DNA of 64,000 nucleotides from Ruegeria arenilitoris (lineage in GTDB: Bacteria > Pseudomonadota > Alphaproteobacteria > Rhodobacterales > Rhodobacteraceae), in contig NZ_WQHX01000011.1 of the NCBI RefSeq assembly GCF_013035425.1, forward strand, positions 1 to 64,000, given 5' to 3'. This document shows positions 1 through 8,379 of this stretch, piece by piece; the first letter of the stretch is position 1; every line of letters begins with the position of its first letter. The position numbers and the translations under genes were made by a program. The notes beneath the pieces are model-generated. The model was given only the letters and a program-made list of their open reading frames with translations, made no database searches and was not told the origin of the DNA.

Positions 1-1
1 C

Positions 2-127
2 GCGGTTTTCCGATTCAGGGTAACCGAAGAGGAAGAGATCGCAGGGCTCAATATCGCTGAGCTTGGGATTCATCAGGAGAGCGAGCTGCAAGCTTCAATA
101 TCAACGCCCGTTGGAACACGGCCATGA
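2..127 (+). CDS. C-terminal end of a probable ammonium transporter (partial)
   Basis: Frame 2 is open from the window edge to a TGA at 125-127 and encodes about 41 residues. It begins with an FRVTEEEEIAGLNIAELG-like stretch. An acidic run followed by GL(D/N)I(A/S)E is typical of the cytoplasmic tail of Amt/MEP/Rh ammonium channels. The family call rests on this tail only, because the membrane part lies outside the window. The stop codon overlaps the ATG of the next gene (ATGA, 124-127), so the two are probably translationally coupled. That places an ammonium channel at the head of the sensor cluster that follows. It could be another protein with a similar acidic tail. Confidence 0.6.
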   Translation, partial: AVFRFRVTEEEEIAGLNIAELGIHQESELQASISTPVGTRP

Positions 128-1065
128 ACAAGAAATCTGCCAACAAAACGGGAAATGGTGGAATGGAGTCTTCCCAGAAGCTCTTCAAACGCCGAGCGAT
201 GCTAATGGGCGGGGGCATCTTTGCCTCGATGCTTTTTGTAAATCCGACGGATCTCCTCGCGCAAGCAGAGCATTCTGATGGGCCCCGCAGAATCAACTTG
301 TCAGGCCGCCAGCGGATGCTGATCCAGCGAGCCGGAAAGTTTGTCTGTCTTGCCTATCAGAACCCCGATCCAGCCCCACTTCTTGCGGCTGCTGCAGAGA
401 CACTGGCGCTTCATCAGACAGCCGAAGCTGGGCTGAAGGACGGAGACGAAGAGCTCGGACTTGAACCGAAAACCAATGCCTCGGTTTTGAGTGCGCTGAC
501 ACGAGCGAACAATGCCTTTGCCCCGTATGGTCAGACCATCCGTGATGCAATCGAGCGCCGACGCGTCGAGCAAGAGCATCTTCAGGCGATTTCGGACCTC
601 AACGGTCCTGCCCTTACCGAAATGGATGCCGCGGTCAACCTGATCGAGAGGGTCTACAAAAGCGCAGAGCTATCCGCGCAGATGGCAATGCTCATCAATA
701 TCTCGGGTCGACAGCGCATGTTCACTCAAAGATTGGTTTTGCTGTCGTGCCTGATGCGGAGTTCCGCGATATCAGGTGACGCTCGCCAGGAACTTTTCAG
801 AACCATGAACAGGTTCAGCCTATCGCTGAATATTCTGAACCGGGTAACCCCCGGAGCGCTGCAAGGTGCAAAATCACAGCCGATCATTGAACGTCTCAAC
901 TCAGTTCAAGTTGACTGGGCGGCGCTAAGGCAGCGTATCTCAACGGCCCTACGGATCACAGAAGACGGGTCCGTAGAACAAATCCTGTATCTCAACGGAA
1001 GAGCAGAAGAACTTCTCACGAGGATGAACGAAATCGTCCTGCTTTATGAAGAGGCCGCCGAATGA
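124..1065 (+). CDS. Exported protein with two PilJ-type (type IV pili MCP N-terminal) sensor motifs
   Basis: A 313-residue protein with an N-terminal export signal: KRRAMLMGGG, then a hydrophobic stretch ending near LLAQAE. The twin arginine is Tat-like but not canonical. The mature part has two copies of the P-box-like signature of PilJ/NarX-type sensor domains: SGRQRMLIQRAGK near residue 60 and SGRQRMFTQR near residue 193, each followed by long helices. No kinase or methyl-accepting module and no second membrane segment is seen, so this is probably a free periplasmic ligand-sensing protein. It overlaps the preceding probable Amt gene by ATGA and lies 13 nt before the hybrid kinase. Inference: it binds a small ligand, perhaps nitrogenous, and hands the signal to the kinase. 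An internal ATG at 163 is an alternative start, but the ATGA overlap favours 124. Confidence 0.7.
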   Translation: MNKKSANKTGNGGMESSQKLFKRRAMLMGGGIFASMLFVNPTDLLAQAEHSDGPRRINLSGRQRMLIQRAGKFVCLAYQNPDPAPLLAAAAETLALHQTAEAGLKDGDEELGLEPKTNASVLSALTRANNAFAPYGQTIRDAIERRRVEQEHLQAISDLNGPALTEMDAAVNLIERVYKSAELSAQMAMLINISGRQRMFTQRLVLLSCLMRSSAISGDARQELFRTMNRFSLSLNILNRVTPGALQGAKSQPIIERLNSVQVDWAALRQRISTALRITEDGSVEQILYLNGRAEELLTRMNEIVLLYEEAAE

Positions 1066-1078
1066 AGGGAACCCAGAT

Positions 1079-4000
1079 ATGACGACTGAAAGGCAAACAC
1101 CACGACTGGGGTTGACGATCGGCACCAAGCTGGCGGCGATCAGCATAGTCATATCCATGGCTGCTGTCTGTATCGCGGCCGTATTGGCTGGATACTCGTC
1201 AAACGAAGCCCTGAAGCGTGCGGCGTTCGAAAGACTGACAGCCGTCCGCGAACTTAAGGCGCAGCAAATTGAAGGCTATTTTTCGCAAGTCGAGAATGAG
1301 CTCAGGTTTCTTTCGCAAAGCGCATCGTTGAAAGATCATCTTCAACAACTTCGGCGCGGGATCGTTTATCTGAAAACATCCGAAGATCTTGTAGCGCAAG
1401 AATATCAAGACGATCTGATTCAATTCTATCTTGAGGACTTTCATGGGCGGTATGAGGCGGAAACAGGAACCCGCGCCGACGACGCGGTCATTGATAGCTT
1501 GTTGCCAAATGATCCCTTGGCGGCATTTCTTCAGAACCAGTACATTGTTGATCCACGACTTGTGAATGAGTCGCAGTTTGAAACATATTTTGGGTCTGCA
1601 TTTTCAAGATTGGATCAGCCATTAAACGAATTTCAGAATGGATTCGGCTTTTACGACGTCTTTCTGATCGAGCCTGATGACGGCCGCATCGTGTACTCCG
1701 TTGAACGAGAAATCGATTTTGGCACGAGCCTAATCGACGGACCGCATTCAAACACGAACCTCGCACGAGCAGTATTGGCAGCGATGGCTGCCAGACCTGG
1801 TCAAGTCATCTTCGCCGATTTCGAACCGTATGTCCCCTCATTCAATGCACCGGCGGCTTTCGCCGCTCTGCCCGTTTACGATGGGCCAATACCGATTGGG
1901 GTGCTTGCCGTACAACTTCCTCTCAGCGGGATCAACGCGATCATGACTTCCAACGAGGCATGGAGCGATGTTGGTTTGGGTGAATCTGGCGAAACATATC
2001 TTGTTGGCCGTGACAAGCTCTTGCGCAATCAGTCAAGATTCCTGATCGAAGATCGCGAAGAGTATCTGAAGTTGATCGCAGAGGTTGGCCTTTCGAGCTC
2101 GATCATAGACCAGATTGAACGCACCAACAGTTCTGTCGGCCTGCAAGAGGTCGACACTATTGGAACACGGGCAGCTCTCGCAGGAAAAACCGGAACAGAA
2201 ATCTTTCCCGACTACAGAAATATCGAGGTCTTATCCTCTTATCGTCCGCTTGAGTTGTCGGGACTAGATTGGGTCATTATGAGCGAGATTGATCGCGAAG
2301 AAGCCCTGCGCGATGCGGACCAACTGATTGACCGATTGATCTTGGTTGCCTCGATAGTTCTGGCCATCGCAATCTATGCTTCCTATCTATTTTCAATTTC
2401 GCTTACACGACCGCTTAGATTACTGTCTGGCAGCGCCGCGAGATTAACTGCTGGTGAATTGGACGAGCCCATTGAGGCGCAGACAAGCGACGAGATCGGC
2501 GACCTCGCGCAGAATTTCGAAGCGTTACGCCTATCGATCATTCAGTCTCTTGAGGAAGTTGAAAACCAAAAGTCGAACTTGGAAACAACCGTGGCTGCAC
2601 GGACGACCGAACTAGACGAAGCATCGGCTCAGCTTCAGCTTGCGTTGTCGAACATGTCGAACGGCATCTACATGCTCGATGCCGACATGAATTATGTCCT
2701 GGCAAATGAGCGTTACACCGAAATGTTTGCTCTACCGCCACGTCTGGTCGAACCAGGACAGCCTGAAGAGGAGGTCATTCGTTGGCACGCTGAAAACGGT
2801 GACTACGGGCCCGGAGATACTGAACAGCTAATTCGTACACGGTTGGAAGCTCTCGCCGAGGGTCACTCGTCGAACATTGTACTAAGTACCGCGGCAGGTC
2901 GAACGATTGAAATCAGGACGACGCCAATCAGTGGCGGAGGACTGGTCGGGGTCGTCACGGATATCACCACAATTAAGCGCAATGAGGCCGAGCTCCTCAC
3001 GCAGAATGAAAACCTGAAGAAGATACAAAGCGATCTCGCGTTCAGTGAGCAGAGAATATCGAAGATTATTGAAGCCAGTCCCATTGGTATCGTTTCGATC
3101 AACAGAAAAGGGACCATTGAGACATTCAGCTCGGCTGCTGAGCAGATATTTGGTTACTACGCGTCGGACGTCATTGGAAAGAACATCAAGATCCTGATGG
3201 AAACACACGTGGCCGTTGAGCACGACCTTTATCTCGAACGCCGTATTCATGGCGCGTCGTCAAAGATCGTTGGTCAAAGTCGGATCGTCAACGCCGTTCG
3301 AAAAGATGGGTCGGTATTTAAACTGGAAGCGCGGGTTGAAGAAGTTCAAGTCGGAGATGAAATCTTCTATATCGGGCTTGTTGAGGACATAACTGAACGC
3401 CTTGAACTGGAACGGCAAGCCGAGGAGGCGCGCGAGCAAGCCGAACGAGCCAATGAAGCCAAGAGCGCGTTCCTCGCAAATATGAGCCATGAACTTCGCA
3501 CACCGATGAATGCGATCATTGGATACTCAGAGATGTTGGCTGAGGATGCTGAAGATGACGGGCTGGAAGAGATGCTCGGCGATCTGAACAAGATCACCAA
3601 CGCTGGCAAGCATCTATTGTCCCTGATCAACGACGTTCTCGACCTCTCCAAGATCGAAGCTGGAAAAATGGAGCTTTTCCTTGAAGACATCGCCGTCAAG
3701 GACATTGCCGAAGACGTTGCCAGTACAGCACTCAGCCTTATCGAAAAGAATGCCAATGAACTCATTCTGGATATCGATCAGGATTTAGACACCATGCACG
3801 GCGATGTAACGAAAATTCGTCAGATTCTCTTCAATCTGATCTCCAACGCAGCGAAGTTCACAAAGGAAGGAAAGATTACTCTTACCGCAAACGCGGCCTC
3901 CATATCGAATGAGCCTGCAATTCGGTTTGCTGTTGTCGATACAGGTATCGGCATTCCTGAGGACAAAATTGAGCATATCTTCTCGGAGTTTTCTCAGGCG

Positions 4001-4996
4001 GATGAATCTACCACACGTGACTATGGCGGAACCGGCCTGGGGCTCGCGCTCGTGAAAAGATTCTGCGAAATGATGGGTGGCAGCATCCGTGTCGAAAGTA
4101 CTGTTGGAAAGGGTTCGAGTTTTATCGTCACGCTGCCGAAGAAAGCCAAAAAGAAGCATGCAGGTCTTGAAGAGGAGGCGAGCATTTCGGATGCAACGCC
4201 CGAGCATTATTCATCGGACCCGGACACAAAAACCTCCTCAAATCAACCAATTGAAGAGGCGTCATCTCTGAACACGGTCCTTGTCATTGATGATGAGGCA
4301 TCTGCTCGAGGACTGCTCAAGAAACGCCTGGAAGCAGAGGGGTGTACAGTTCTTTTAGCCAAGAGTGGCGGCGAAGGCCTTGAACTTGCGGCGAAGTACC
4401 ACCCTTCTCTCATTACACTCGACGTCATGATGCCTGGAATGGACGGCTGGACAGTACTTCGTAAGCTGAAGGCTGACAACAATCTCAAGGATATTCCGGT
4501 AGTCATGATTTCGATGGTTGGAGACAAGGCCATGAGCTATTCACTTGGTGCCGTTGAATCCCTTCAAAAACCTGTTGACCGAGGCAAGCTGTCGGGGCTT
4601 GTCAAAAAGTATGCGTCGAAAGGTCAAAAGACAGCACTTGTCGTTGAAGACGATCCGGCTGCCCGCGAAACCATGGTGCGCACACTTCAAGGCGACGGCT
4701 GGAAAGTCGATGAAGCGGAGAATGGCAAAATAGCGCTTGGAAAAACAGAAAAACATGAATTCGAACTTATTCTGCTTGATCTTATGATGCCGGTCATGGA
4801 CGGTTTTGAGTTTCTCGAGCGCCTCAGATCAAGCGAACACCCCTCAGCCAATTGCCCAATAATTATTGTTACAGCGATGGAACTGAACACCGAAGACCAC
4901 AAACGCCTACAGACTAGTGTTAGCGATGTCGTGCAAAAGTCTGGCGGAGATGTGGAGGGCGTATTGGAAGAAATACTCTCACTGATTCATCGATAG
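1079..4996 (+). CDS. Hybrid sensor histidine kinase: Cache-like periplasmic domain, HAMP, two PAS, HisKA, HATPase, two receivers
   Basis: A 1305-residue inner-membrane hybrid kinase. TM1 is at about residues 18-38. A roughly 375-residue periplasmic region of double-Cache type follows, then TM2 at about 419-441 and HAMP at about 442-500. A short coiled coil is followed by a PAS_7-like domain (about 515-640) and a PAS domain (about 660-780). The HisKA motif SHELRTP carries His804. The HATPase has NLISNAAKF (N box), DTGIGIPE and GGTGLGLAL. Two CheY-like receivers follow, with phospho-acceptors Asp1115 (DVMMPGMDG) and Asp1234 (DLMMPVMDG). ATG 1079 is chosen because GAAGGGA lies 8-14 nt upstream; an in-frame ATG at 1046 lies inside the previous gene. 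No output regulator is adjacent, so the phosphate target is unknown. The tandem receivers suggest a branched or phosphatase-type relay. Confidence 0.9.
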   Translation: MTTERQTPRLGLTIGTKLAAISIVISMAAVCIAAVLAGYSSNEALKRAAFERLTAVRELKAQQIEGYFSQVENELRFLSQSASLKDHLQQLRRGIVYLKTSEDLVAQEYQDDLIQFYLEDFHGRYEAETGTRADDAVIDSLLPNDPLAAFLQNQYIVDPRLVNESQFETYFGSAFSRLDQPLNEFQNGFGFYDVFLIEPDDGRIVYSVEREIDFGTSLIDGPHSNTNLARAVLAAMAARPGQVIFADFEPYVPSFNAPAAFAALPVYDGPIPIGVLAVQLPLSGINAIMTSNEAWSDVGLGESGETYLVGRDKLLRNQSRFLIEDREEYLKLIAEVGLSSSIIDQIERTNSSVGLQEVDTIGTRAALAGKTGTEIFPDYRNIEVLSSYRPLELSGLDWVIMSEIDREEALRDADQLIDRLILVASIVLAIAIYASYLFSISLTRPLRLLSGSAARLTAGELDEPIEAQTSDEIGDLAQNFEALRLSIIQSLEEVENQKSNLETTVAARTTELDEASAQLQLALSNMSNGIYMLDADMNYVLANERYTEMFALPPRLVEPGQPEEEVIRWHAENGDYGPGDTEQLIRTRLEALAEGHSSNIVLSTAAGRTIEIRTTPISGGGLVGVVTDITTIKRNEAELLTQNENLKKIQSDLAFSEQRISKIIEASPIGIVSINRKGTIETFSSAAEQIFGYYASDVIGKNIKILMETHVAVEHDLYLERRIHGASSKIVGQSRIVNAVRKDGSVFKLEARVEEVQVGDEIFYIGLVEDITERLELERQAEEAREQAERANEAKSAFLANMSHELRTPMNAIIGYSEMLAEDAEDDGLEEMLGDLNKITNAGKHLLSLINDVLDLSKIEAGKMELFLEDIAVKDIAEDVASTALSLIEKNANELILDIDQDLDTMHGDVTKIRQILFNLISNAAKFTKEGKITLTANAASISNEPAIRFAVVDTGIGIPEDKIEHIFSEFSQADESTTRDYGGTGLGLALVKRFCEMMGGSIRVESTVGKGSSFIVTLPKKAKKKHAGLEEEASISDATPEHYSSDPDTKTSSNQPIEEASSLNTVLVIDDEASARGLLKKRLEAEGCTVLLAKSGGEGLELAAKYHPSLITLDVMMPGMDGWTVLRKLKADNNLKDIPVVMISMVGDKAMSYSLGAVESLQKPVDRGKLSGLVKKYASKGQKTALVVEDDPAARETMVRTLQGDGWKVDEAENGKIALGKTEKHEFELILLDLMMPVMDGFEFLERLRSSEHPSANCPIIIVTAMELNTEDHKRLQTSVSDVVQKSGGDVEGVLEEILSLIHR

Positions 4997-5015
4997 AGCG
5001 TAAGGGATTCTTGAT

Positions 5016-6050
5016 TTGAAAGAAATGGCTGGCAAACAGGCTCCTGGGCTTGATGAGGCATTACAGGCACTTAAAGGTGAAGTAACGAACTGGGAGCTTT
5101 TCCTCTCAAGTCACCATCATATTTCTGCCGTCTTCGCCGGGGCCGACCTTTCCGAGGCGGACCTAGCGGAACGCAACCTTTCAGGATTTGACCTCACCGG
5201 CACAGACCTCTTCGAAGCCAGACTGTCATCTGCAAACTTAAAGCACGCAAAGATGGATCGCGCGGAGCTTTCAGGGGCGGATCTTTCACGCGCTGGACTT
5301 TACAAGGCGAAACTTACCGCAGCCACCTTGACAGCTGCGAACCTTGAGGGCGCCGACTTGACGCAAGCTGATCTTTCTGGCGCAGACTTGCGTGGCGCAA
5401 ATCTTGTGGGGGCGGATCTCACTGGTGCGGACCTTAGTAATGCAAACCTAGCAAATGCCGACCTTCGAGATACCTGTCTAGAAAATGCAAATATCTCTTG
5501 CGCGTCACTCTGCACAGCTCGAGTTGAAGGGGCCAATGTGACCGGCGTGGTCTATGGAAGCCTTAGAGATATGAGCGGATGCTATCTCGGGATCCGCGGC
5601 CTTGACTCGGTTTACGGCAACGCACTCTTTGTACGAGACGCCAGAGATCAAGATTACATAGATACCCTGGAAGCTTCTATTTCAAAGATGCCTAAGGGAT
5701 TTGCCAAGTCCGTCGAACTGGCATTGTTCAAAGCATGGGGTCTTTTTGACCACGGCCGCAGCTTACTAAAAGTTGGAGTTTACGCACTATTTCTAGCGAC
5801 ACTGTACGGGATTATTTATTCGTTTGATATGTGGTTAGAGTGGGGTATGCTGGACTACTCAAACTCGGCACAAAGCTGGTTTACGCCCTTCTACGTTTCG
5901 CTGGTTACATACACTACACTGGGATATGGCGACGTAACAGCTGAGAACGTATACGGGGAAATTCTGGTCATTAGCGAAGTGGTTTTGGGATATTTTACTC
6001 TTGGCCTTCTTCTCTCGATTATTGCAAACACGATTGCTCGACGGAGTTAG
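5016..6050 (+). CDS. Pentapeptide-repeat protein fused to a two-TM potassium channel module
   Basis: A 344-residue fusion. Residues about 40-170 are uninterrupted A(D/N)LXX pentapeptide repeats (many ADLSG, ANLEG, ADLTG units), predicted to form a right-handed quadrilateral beta-helix in the cytoplasm. After a linker come TM1 (about 249-272), a pore helix with the potassium selectivity filter TTLGYGD (about 298-304), and TM2 (about 312-340). This is a KcsA/MthK-like pore with a pentapeptide domain where a gating domain would usually sit. The start is probably TTG 5016, which has TAAGGGA 8 nt upstream; ATG 5025 is the alternative. It lies 19 nt after the kinase gene, so it is probably co-transcribed. 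Ligand and gating are unknown. Confidence 0.88.
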   Translation: MKEMAGKQAPGLDEALQALKGEVTNWELFLSSHHHISAVFAGADLSEADLAERNLSGFDLTGTDLFEARLSSANLKHAKMDRAELSGADLSRAGLYKAKLTAATLTAANLEGADLTQADLSGADLRGANLVGADLTGADLSNANLANADLRDTCLENANISCASLCTARVEGANVTGVVYGSLRDMSGCYLGIRGLDSVYGNALFVRDARDQDYIDTLEASISKMPKGFAKSVELALFKAWGLFDHGRSLLKVGVYALFLATLYGIIYSFDMWLEWGMLDYSNSAQSWFTPFYVSLVTYTTLGYGDVTAENVYGEILVISEVVLGYFTLGLLLSIIANTIARRS

Positions 6051-6113
6051 TACCCATAAACAGGGGGCTAGGCGTCTGAACCAGTATATGTTTGCCAGAT
6101 ATTAGCCACACTG

Positions 6114-6126
6114 AAGGAGGTGATCC
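6114..6126 (+). promoter_or_regulatory. Full-length Shine-Dalgarno, perfect complement of the 16S rRNA 3' end
   Basis: AAGGAGGTGATCC matches the complement of the conserved 16S rRNA tail (GGATCACCTCCTT) over all 13 positions. GGAGG ends 7 nt before ATG 6128, which is ideal spacing. Most SD sites use 4-7 paired bases, so this is exceptional. It serves the 13-codon ORF, not the binding-protein gene directly. Confidence 0.8.
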
Positions 6127-6127
6127 G

Positions 6128-6169
6128 ATGAAAGCAACCAACGAAAAATTTTTCGCTACAGAATCATGA
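6128..6169 (+). CDS. 13-codon leader ORF coupled to the solute-binding-protein gene
   Basis: ATG AAA GCA to TGA encodes MKATNEKFFATES. It sits behind the perfect Shine-Dalgarno, and its TGA (6167-6169) overlaps the ATG of the next gene (6166-6168) in an ATGA junction. The next gene has no good SD of its own, so ribosomes finishing the leader probably reinitiate on it. The peptide has no run of one amino acid, so classical amino-acid attenuation is not indicated, and no terminator hairpin is seen between the two. It is too short to be recognised by homology. Seen: the SD and the overlap. Inferred: a translational-coupling leader. Confidence 0.55.
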   Translation: MKATNEKFFATES

Positions 6170-6921
6170 TATCAAGTACGTCTACTGGTGTGCGAAGAAG
6201 AGTGACGAGTAAACTTATAGTAGGATTTTTTGCTATTCTTCCCAATGCATTAAGCGCTGAAGAGCCAGTACCGGTTCTAATTTACGATCGCCCGCCTTAC
6301 TATGAAAGACAGGATGACGGAACCTTTTCAGGTCTTGTTGCAACCCCTATACAGCAAGCTTTCCAAGATGCCGGGATACCGTTTTCCTGGACCACGGCTT
6401 TATTTCACACCCACTTGGAGGTAATTCGGTCGGACGAGCACCCGATATGTGCCGCTGGCTGGTTCCAAACTGAAGAACGCGAAGAATACGCGCGCTTTAC
6501 GTCTCCAATCTATCAAGACCAGCCTTTAATCGTAGTTGGAAGGAGTGACAATCCACAAATTTGGGTAGCAACTTTTGAGGAACTGATCTCACAGGAGAAA
6601 GTGGAGATGTTAGCTCCAATCGGCTTTTCCTTTGGTTCGGAGATTGACCAAAAGATTCAAAAATCCCAAGACATCGTTAGACAAGTCGCGACTGACTCAC
6701 TTCGCAACCTCAAAAGGATCATCAACGGTTTCGAAGATTTTACACTTATGCCTCCCGAGGAATATAGCTACTTAATCAATCAGTTGAAAGGATCGGAGAG
6801 TTTGCTCCAAAGAAATTTTCCAGATATTCCACCTGGCAACACCCGACACATAATTTGCAGCAAGTCGTTTCCTGTTGAACGAATTCAGCTGCTCAATGAC
6901 GCAATTTCGCACATCAACTAA
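6166..6921 (+). CDS. Orphan periplasmic solute-binding protein (family 3-like)
   Basis: A 251-residue protein with a Sec signal peptide (RRRVTSKLIVGFFAILPNALSA, cleavage before EEPVP). The mature part resembles bacterial extracellular solute-binding family 3 proteins: an early YDRPPYY segment, then LVATPIQQAFQDAG, and an EEREEYARFTSPIYQ segment that aligns with the usual 'R..Y..F..P' hinge region. No permease or ATPase gene is adjacent, so it may act as a stand-alone sensor or chemoreceptor partner, or serve a transporter elsewhere. It is AT-richer than the neighbouring core genes and sits in an accessory strip. Translation probably depends on the coupled 13-codon leader. Ligand unknown; an amino-acid-like ligand is only a family expectation. 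Confidence 0.65.
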   Translation: MISSTSTGVRRRVTSKLIVGFFAILPNALSAEEPVPVLIYDRPPYYERQDDGTFSGLVATPIQQAFQDAGIPFSWTTALFHTHLEVIRSDEHPICAAGWFQTEEREEYARFTSPIYQDQPLIVVGRSDNPQIWVATFEELISQEKVEMLAPIGFSFGSEIDQKIQKSQDIVRQVATDSLRNLKRIINGFEDFTLMPPEEYSYLINQLKGSESLLQRNFPDIPPGNTRHIICSKSFPVERIQLLNDAISHIN

Positions 6922-6987
6922 AAACACTGCATGCTTATTCCAGAATTCCCTGAGCATAGCCAAAGGCCGGACTGCGTGAACAACTAT

Positions 6988-7548
6988 ATCAAGGCCGAGG
7001 GCGAAGGCGAGTGGAATGCCCGCAAACACGGTGGCTCCAAACGGCGTATCTGGCGCAAGATACACATCGGAATTGACGAAGAAACGCTAGAAGTCCGGGC
7101 TGTCGAAGTCACCGGCAGCAACATCGGCGATGCGCCCATCCTGCCCGAGCTTCTGGATCAGATTATGGCTGATGAGCAGATCGGTTCTGTGACTGCCGAT
7201 GGTGCCTACGACACGCGCAAATGCCATGAAGCAATTGCCACCCGCGGTGCCACTGCGGTCATCCCATCACGCAAGAACGCCAAACCCTGGAAGCCGACGA
7301 GCCCAGGTGCCGTCGCACGCAATGAAGCCCTGCGCGCTTCGAAGTACCGGGGCCGAGCCATTTGGCGACGATGGAGCGGGTATCACCGCCGTAGCAGGGT
7401 CGAAAGCAAGATGAACTGCATCAAGCTGCTTGGTCAGTCACTGATGGCTCGAGACTTCGACCGCCAGGTCGCGGAGCTGCAAGTCCGCATCGCCGTGCTG
7501 AACGGCTATACCGCGCTCGGCATACCCGTCACAGTGGCCGTAGGATAA
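6988..7548 (+). pseudogene. IS5-family transposase, 5'-truncated
   Basis: About 186 residues of a DDE transposase C-terminal half. It starts at IKAEGEGEWNARKHGG, has the KIHIGIDEETLE strand and the TADGAYD catalytic aspartate region, and ends with YHRRSRVESKMNCIK (the DDE glutamate in RSRVE) and LNGYTALG. The N-terminal DNA-binding region and first catalytic Asp are missing. The in-frame codons upstream (from 6931) do not look like transposase. It cannot be active alone. Confidence 0.85.
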
Positions 7549-7603
7549 GTCCGTCCGGGGAAAGGGGAACTCCGCTCAGAACCTGATTTATGCAACAAGG
7601 CCC
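6988..7603 (+). mobile_element. Truncated IS5-family insertion sequence (right end only)
   Basis: The transposase reading frame enters abruptly at about 6988. The right end carries GATTTATGCAACAAGGCC (about 7585-7602), which resembles the terminal inverted repeat of IS5-group elements with TTGTTGCAT ends. No matching left end is seen upstream, so the 5' half, including the first catalytic aspartate, is gone. The right end abuts the broken urtA, so the element inserted there and was later partly deleted. Boundaries are approximate. Confidence 0.75.
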
Positions 7604-7604
7604 C

Positions 7605-8312
7605 GCTGACGATATCTTCGTGAACTACACGCCCTTCGGCCACTCCGACTGGTCCAAGATTGTTGCCGATGTCGATGCCTTGGGCGCCGACGGCAAGAAA
7701 GTCGGTGTAATCTCGACGATCAACGGGGACGCCAATGTGGGCTTTTACAAAGAGCTGGCGGCTGCAGGTGTTTCTGCCTACGACATTCCAGTAGTTGCCT
7801 TCTCCGTTGGCGAAGAAGAGCTCTCTGGCCTCGACACGTCGAACCTGGTCGGTCACCTTGCGGCTTGGAACTACTTCCAGTCTGCCGACACCGAAGCCAA
7901 CGAAGCCTGGGTAGCTGCGTGGAAAGAGCGCATGGGCGAAGAACGCGTGACCAACGATCCGATGGAGGCGCACTACATTGGATTCAATATGTGGATCAAT
8001 GCCGTAACTGTTGCTGGCACCACTGATGTGGATGCTGTGCGGACAGCTATGTACGGGCAGGAGTTTCCGAACCTGACAGGCGGAACAGCCGTAATGCTGC
8101 CGAACCACCACCTTTCCTAGCCTGTTCTGATTGGCGAAATCCAGGCCGATGGGCAGTTCGACATCATCAGCCAAACCGAGGAACTCCCTGGTGACGCCTG
8201 GACAGACTACCTGCCTGAGTCCGCCGTGCTTATCTCGGATTGGAAAGACCTTGACTGCGGGATGTACAGAACTGACACAGAGACCTGCGTTGAGATCCGG
8301 TCAAATTATTAG
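7605..8312 (+). pseudogene. urtA: urtA remnant: urea ABC transporter substrate-binding protein, truncated and with an in-frame amber
   Basis: The frame from 7605 reads as the C-terminal half of a branched-chain/urea-type binding protein: NYTPFGHSDWSKIV, GVISTINGDANVGFYKEL, VAFSVGEEEL, VGHLAAWNYFQS, VTNDPMEAHYIGFNMW and GGTAVMLPNHHLS. A TAG at 8118-8120 then interrupts the frame at the position where relatives carry Lys (HHLS-stop-PVLIGEIQADGQFD). The same frame continues with recognisable UrtA sequence to TAG 8310-8312. The 5' half was lost at the IS5 junction. No urtBCDE follows. It is a decayed fragment of a former urea uptake operon. Confidence 0.88.
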
Positions 8313-8379
8313 GCGTTGGCAATCATGTAGCGCTGAAGCGACCACTCTCATAGCCTTTTTCGGATTGTATGTAGTTTTC

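Noticed and set aside
8118..8120. Possible amber read-through or pyrrolysine codon in the UrtA frame
   Set aside because: The gene also lacks its 5' half and its operon partners. A simple Lys-to-stop mutation in a pseudogene is enough.
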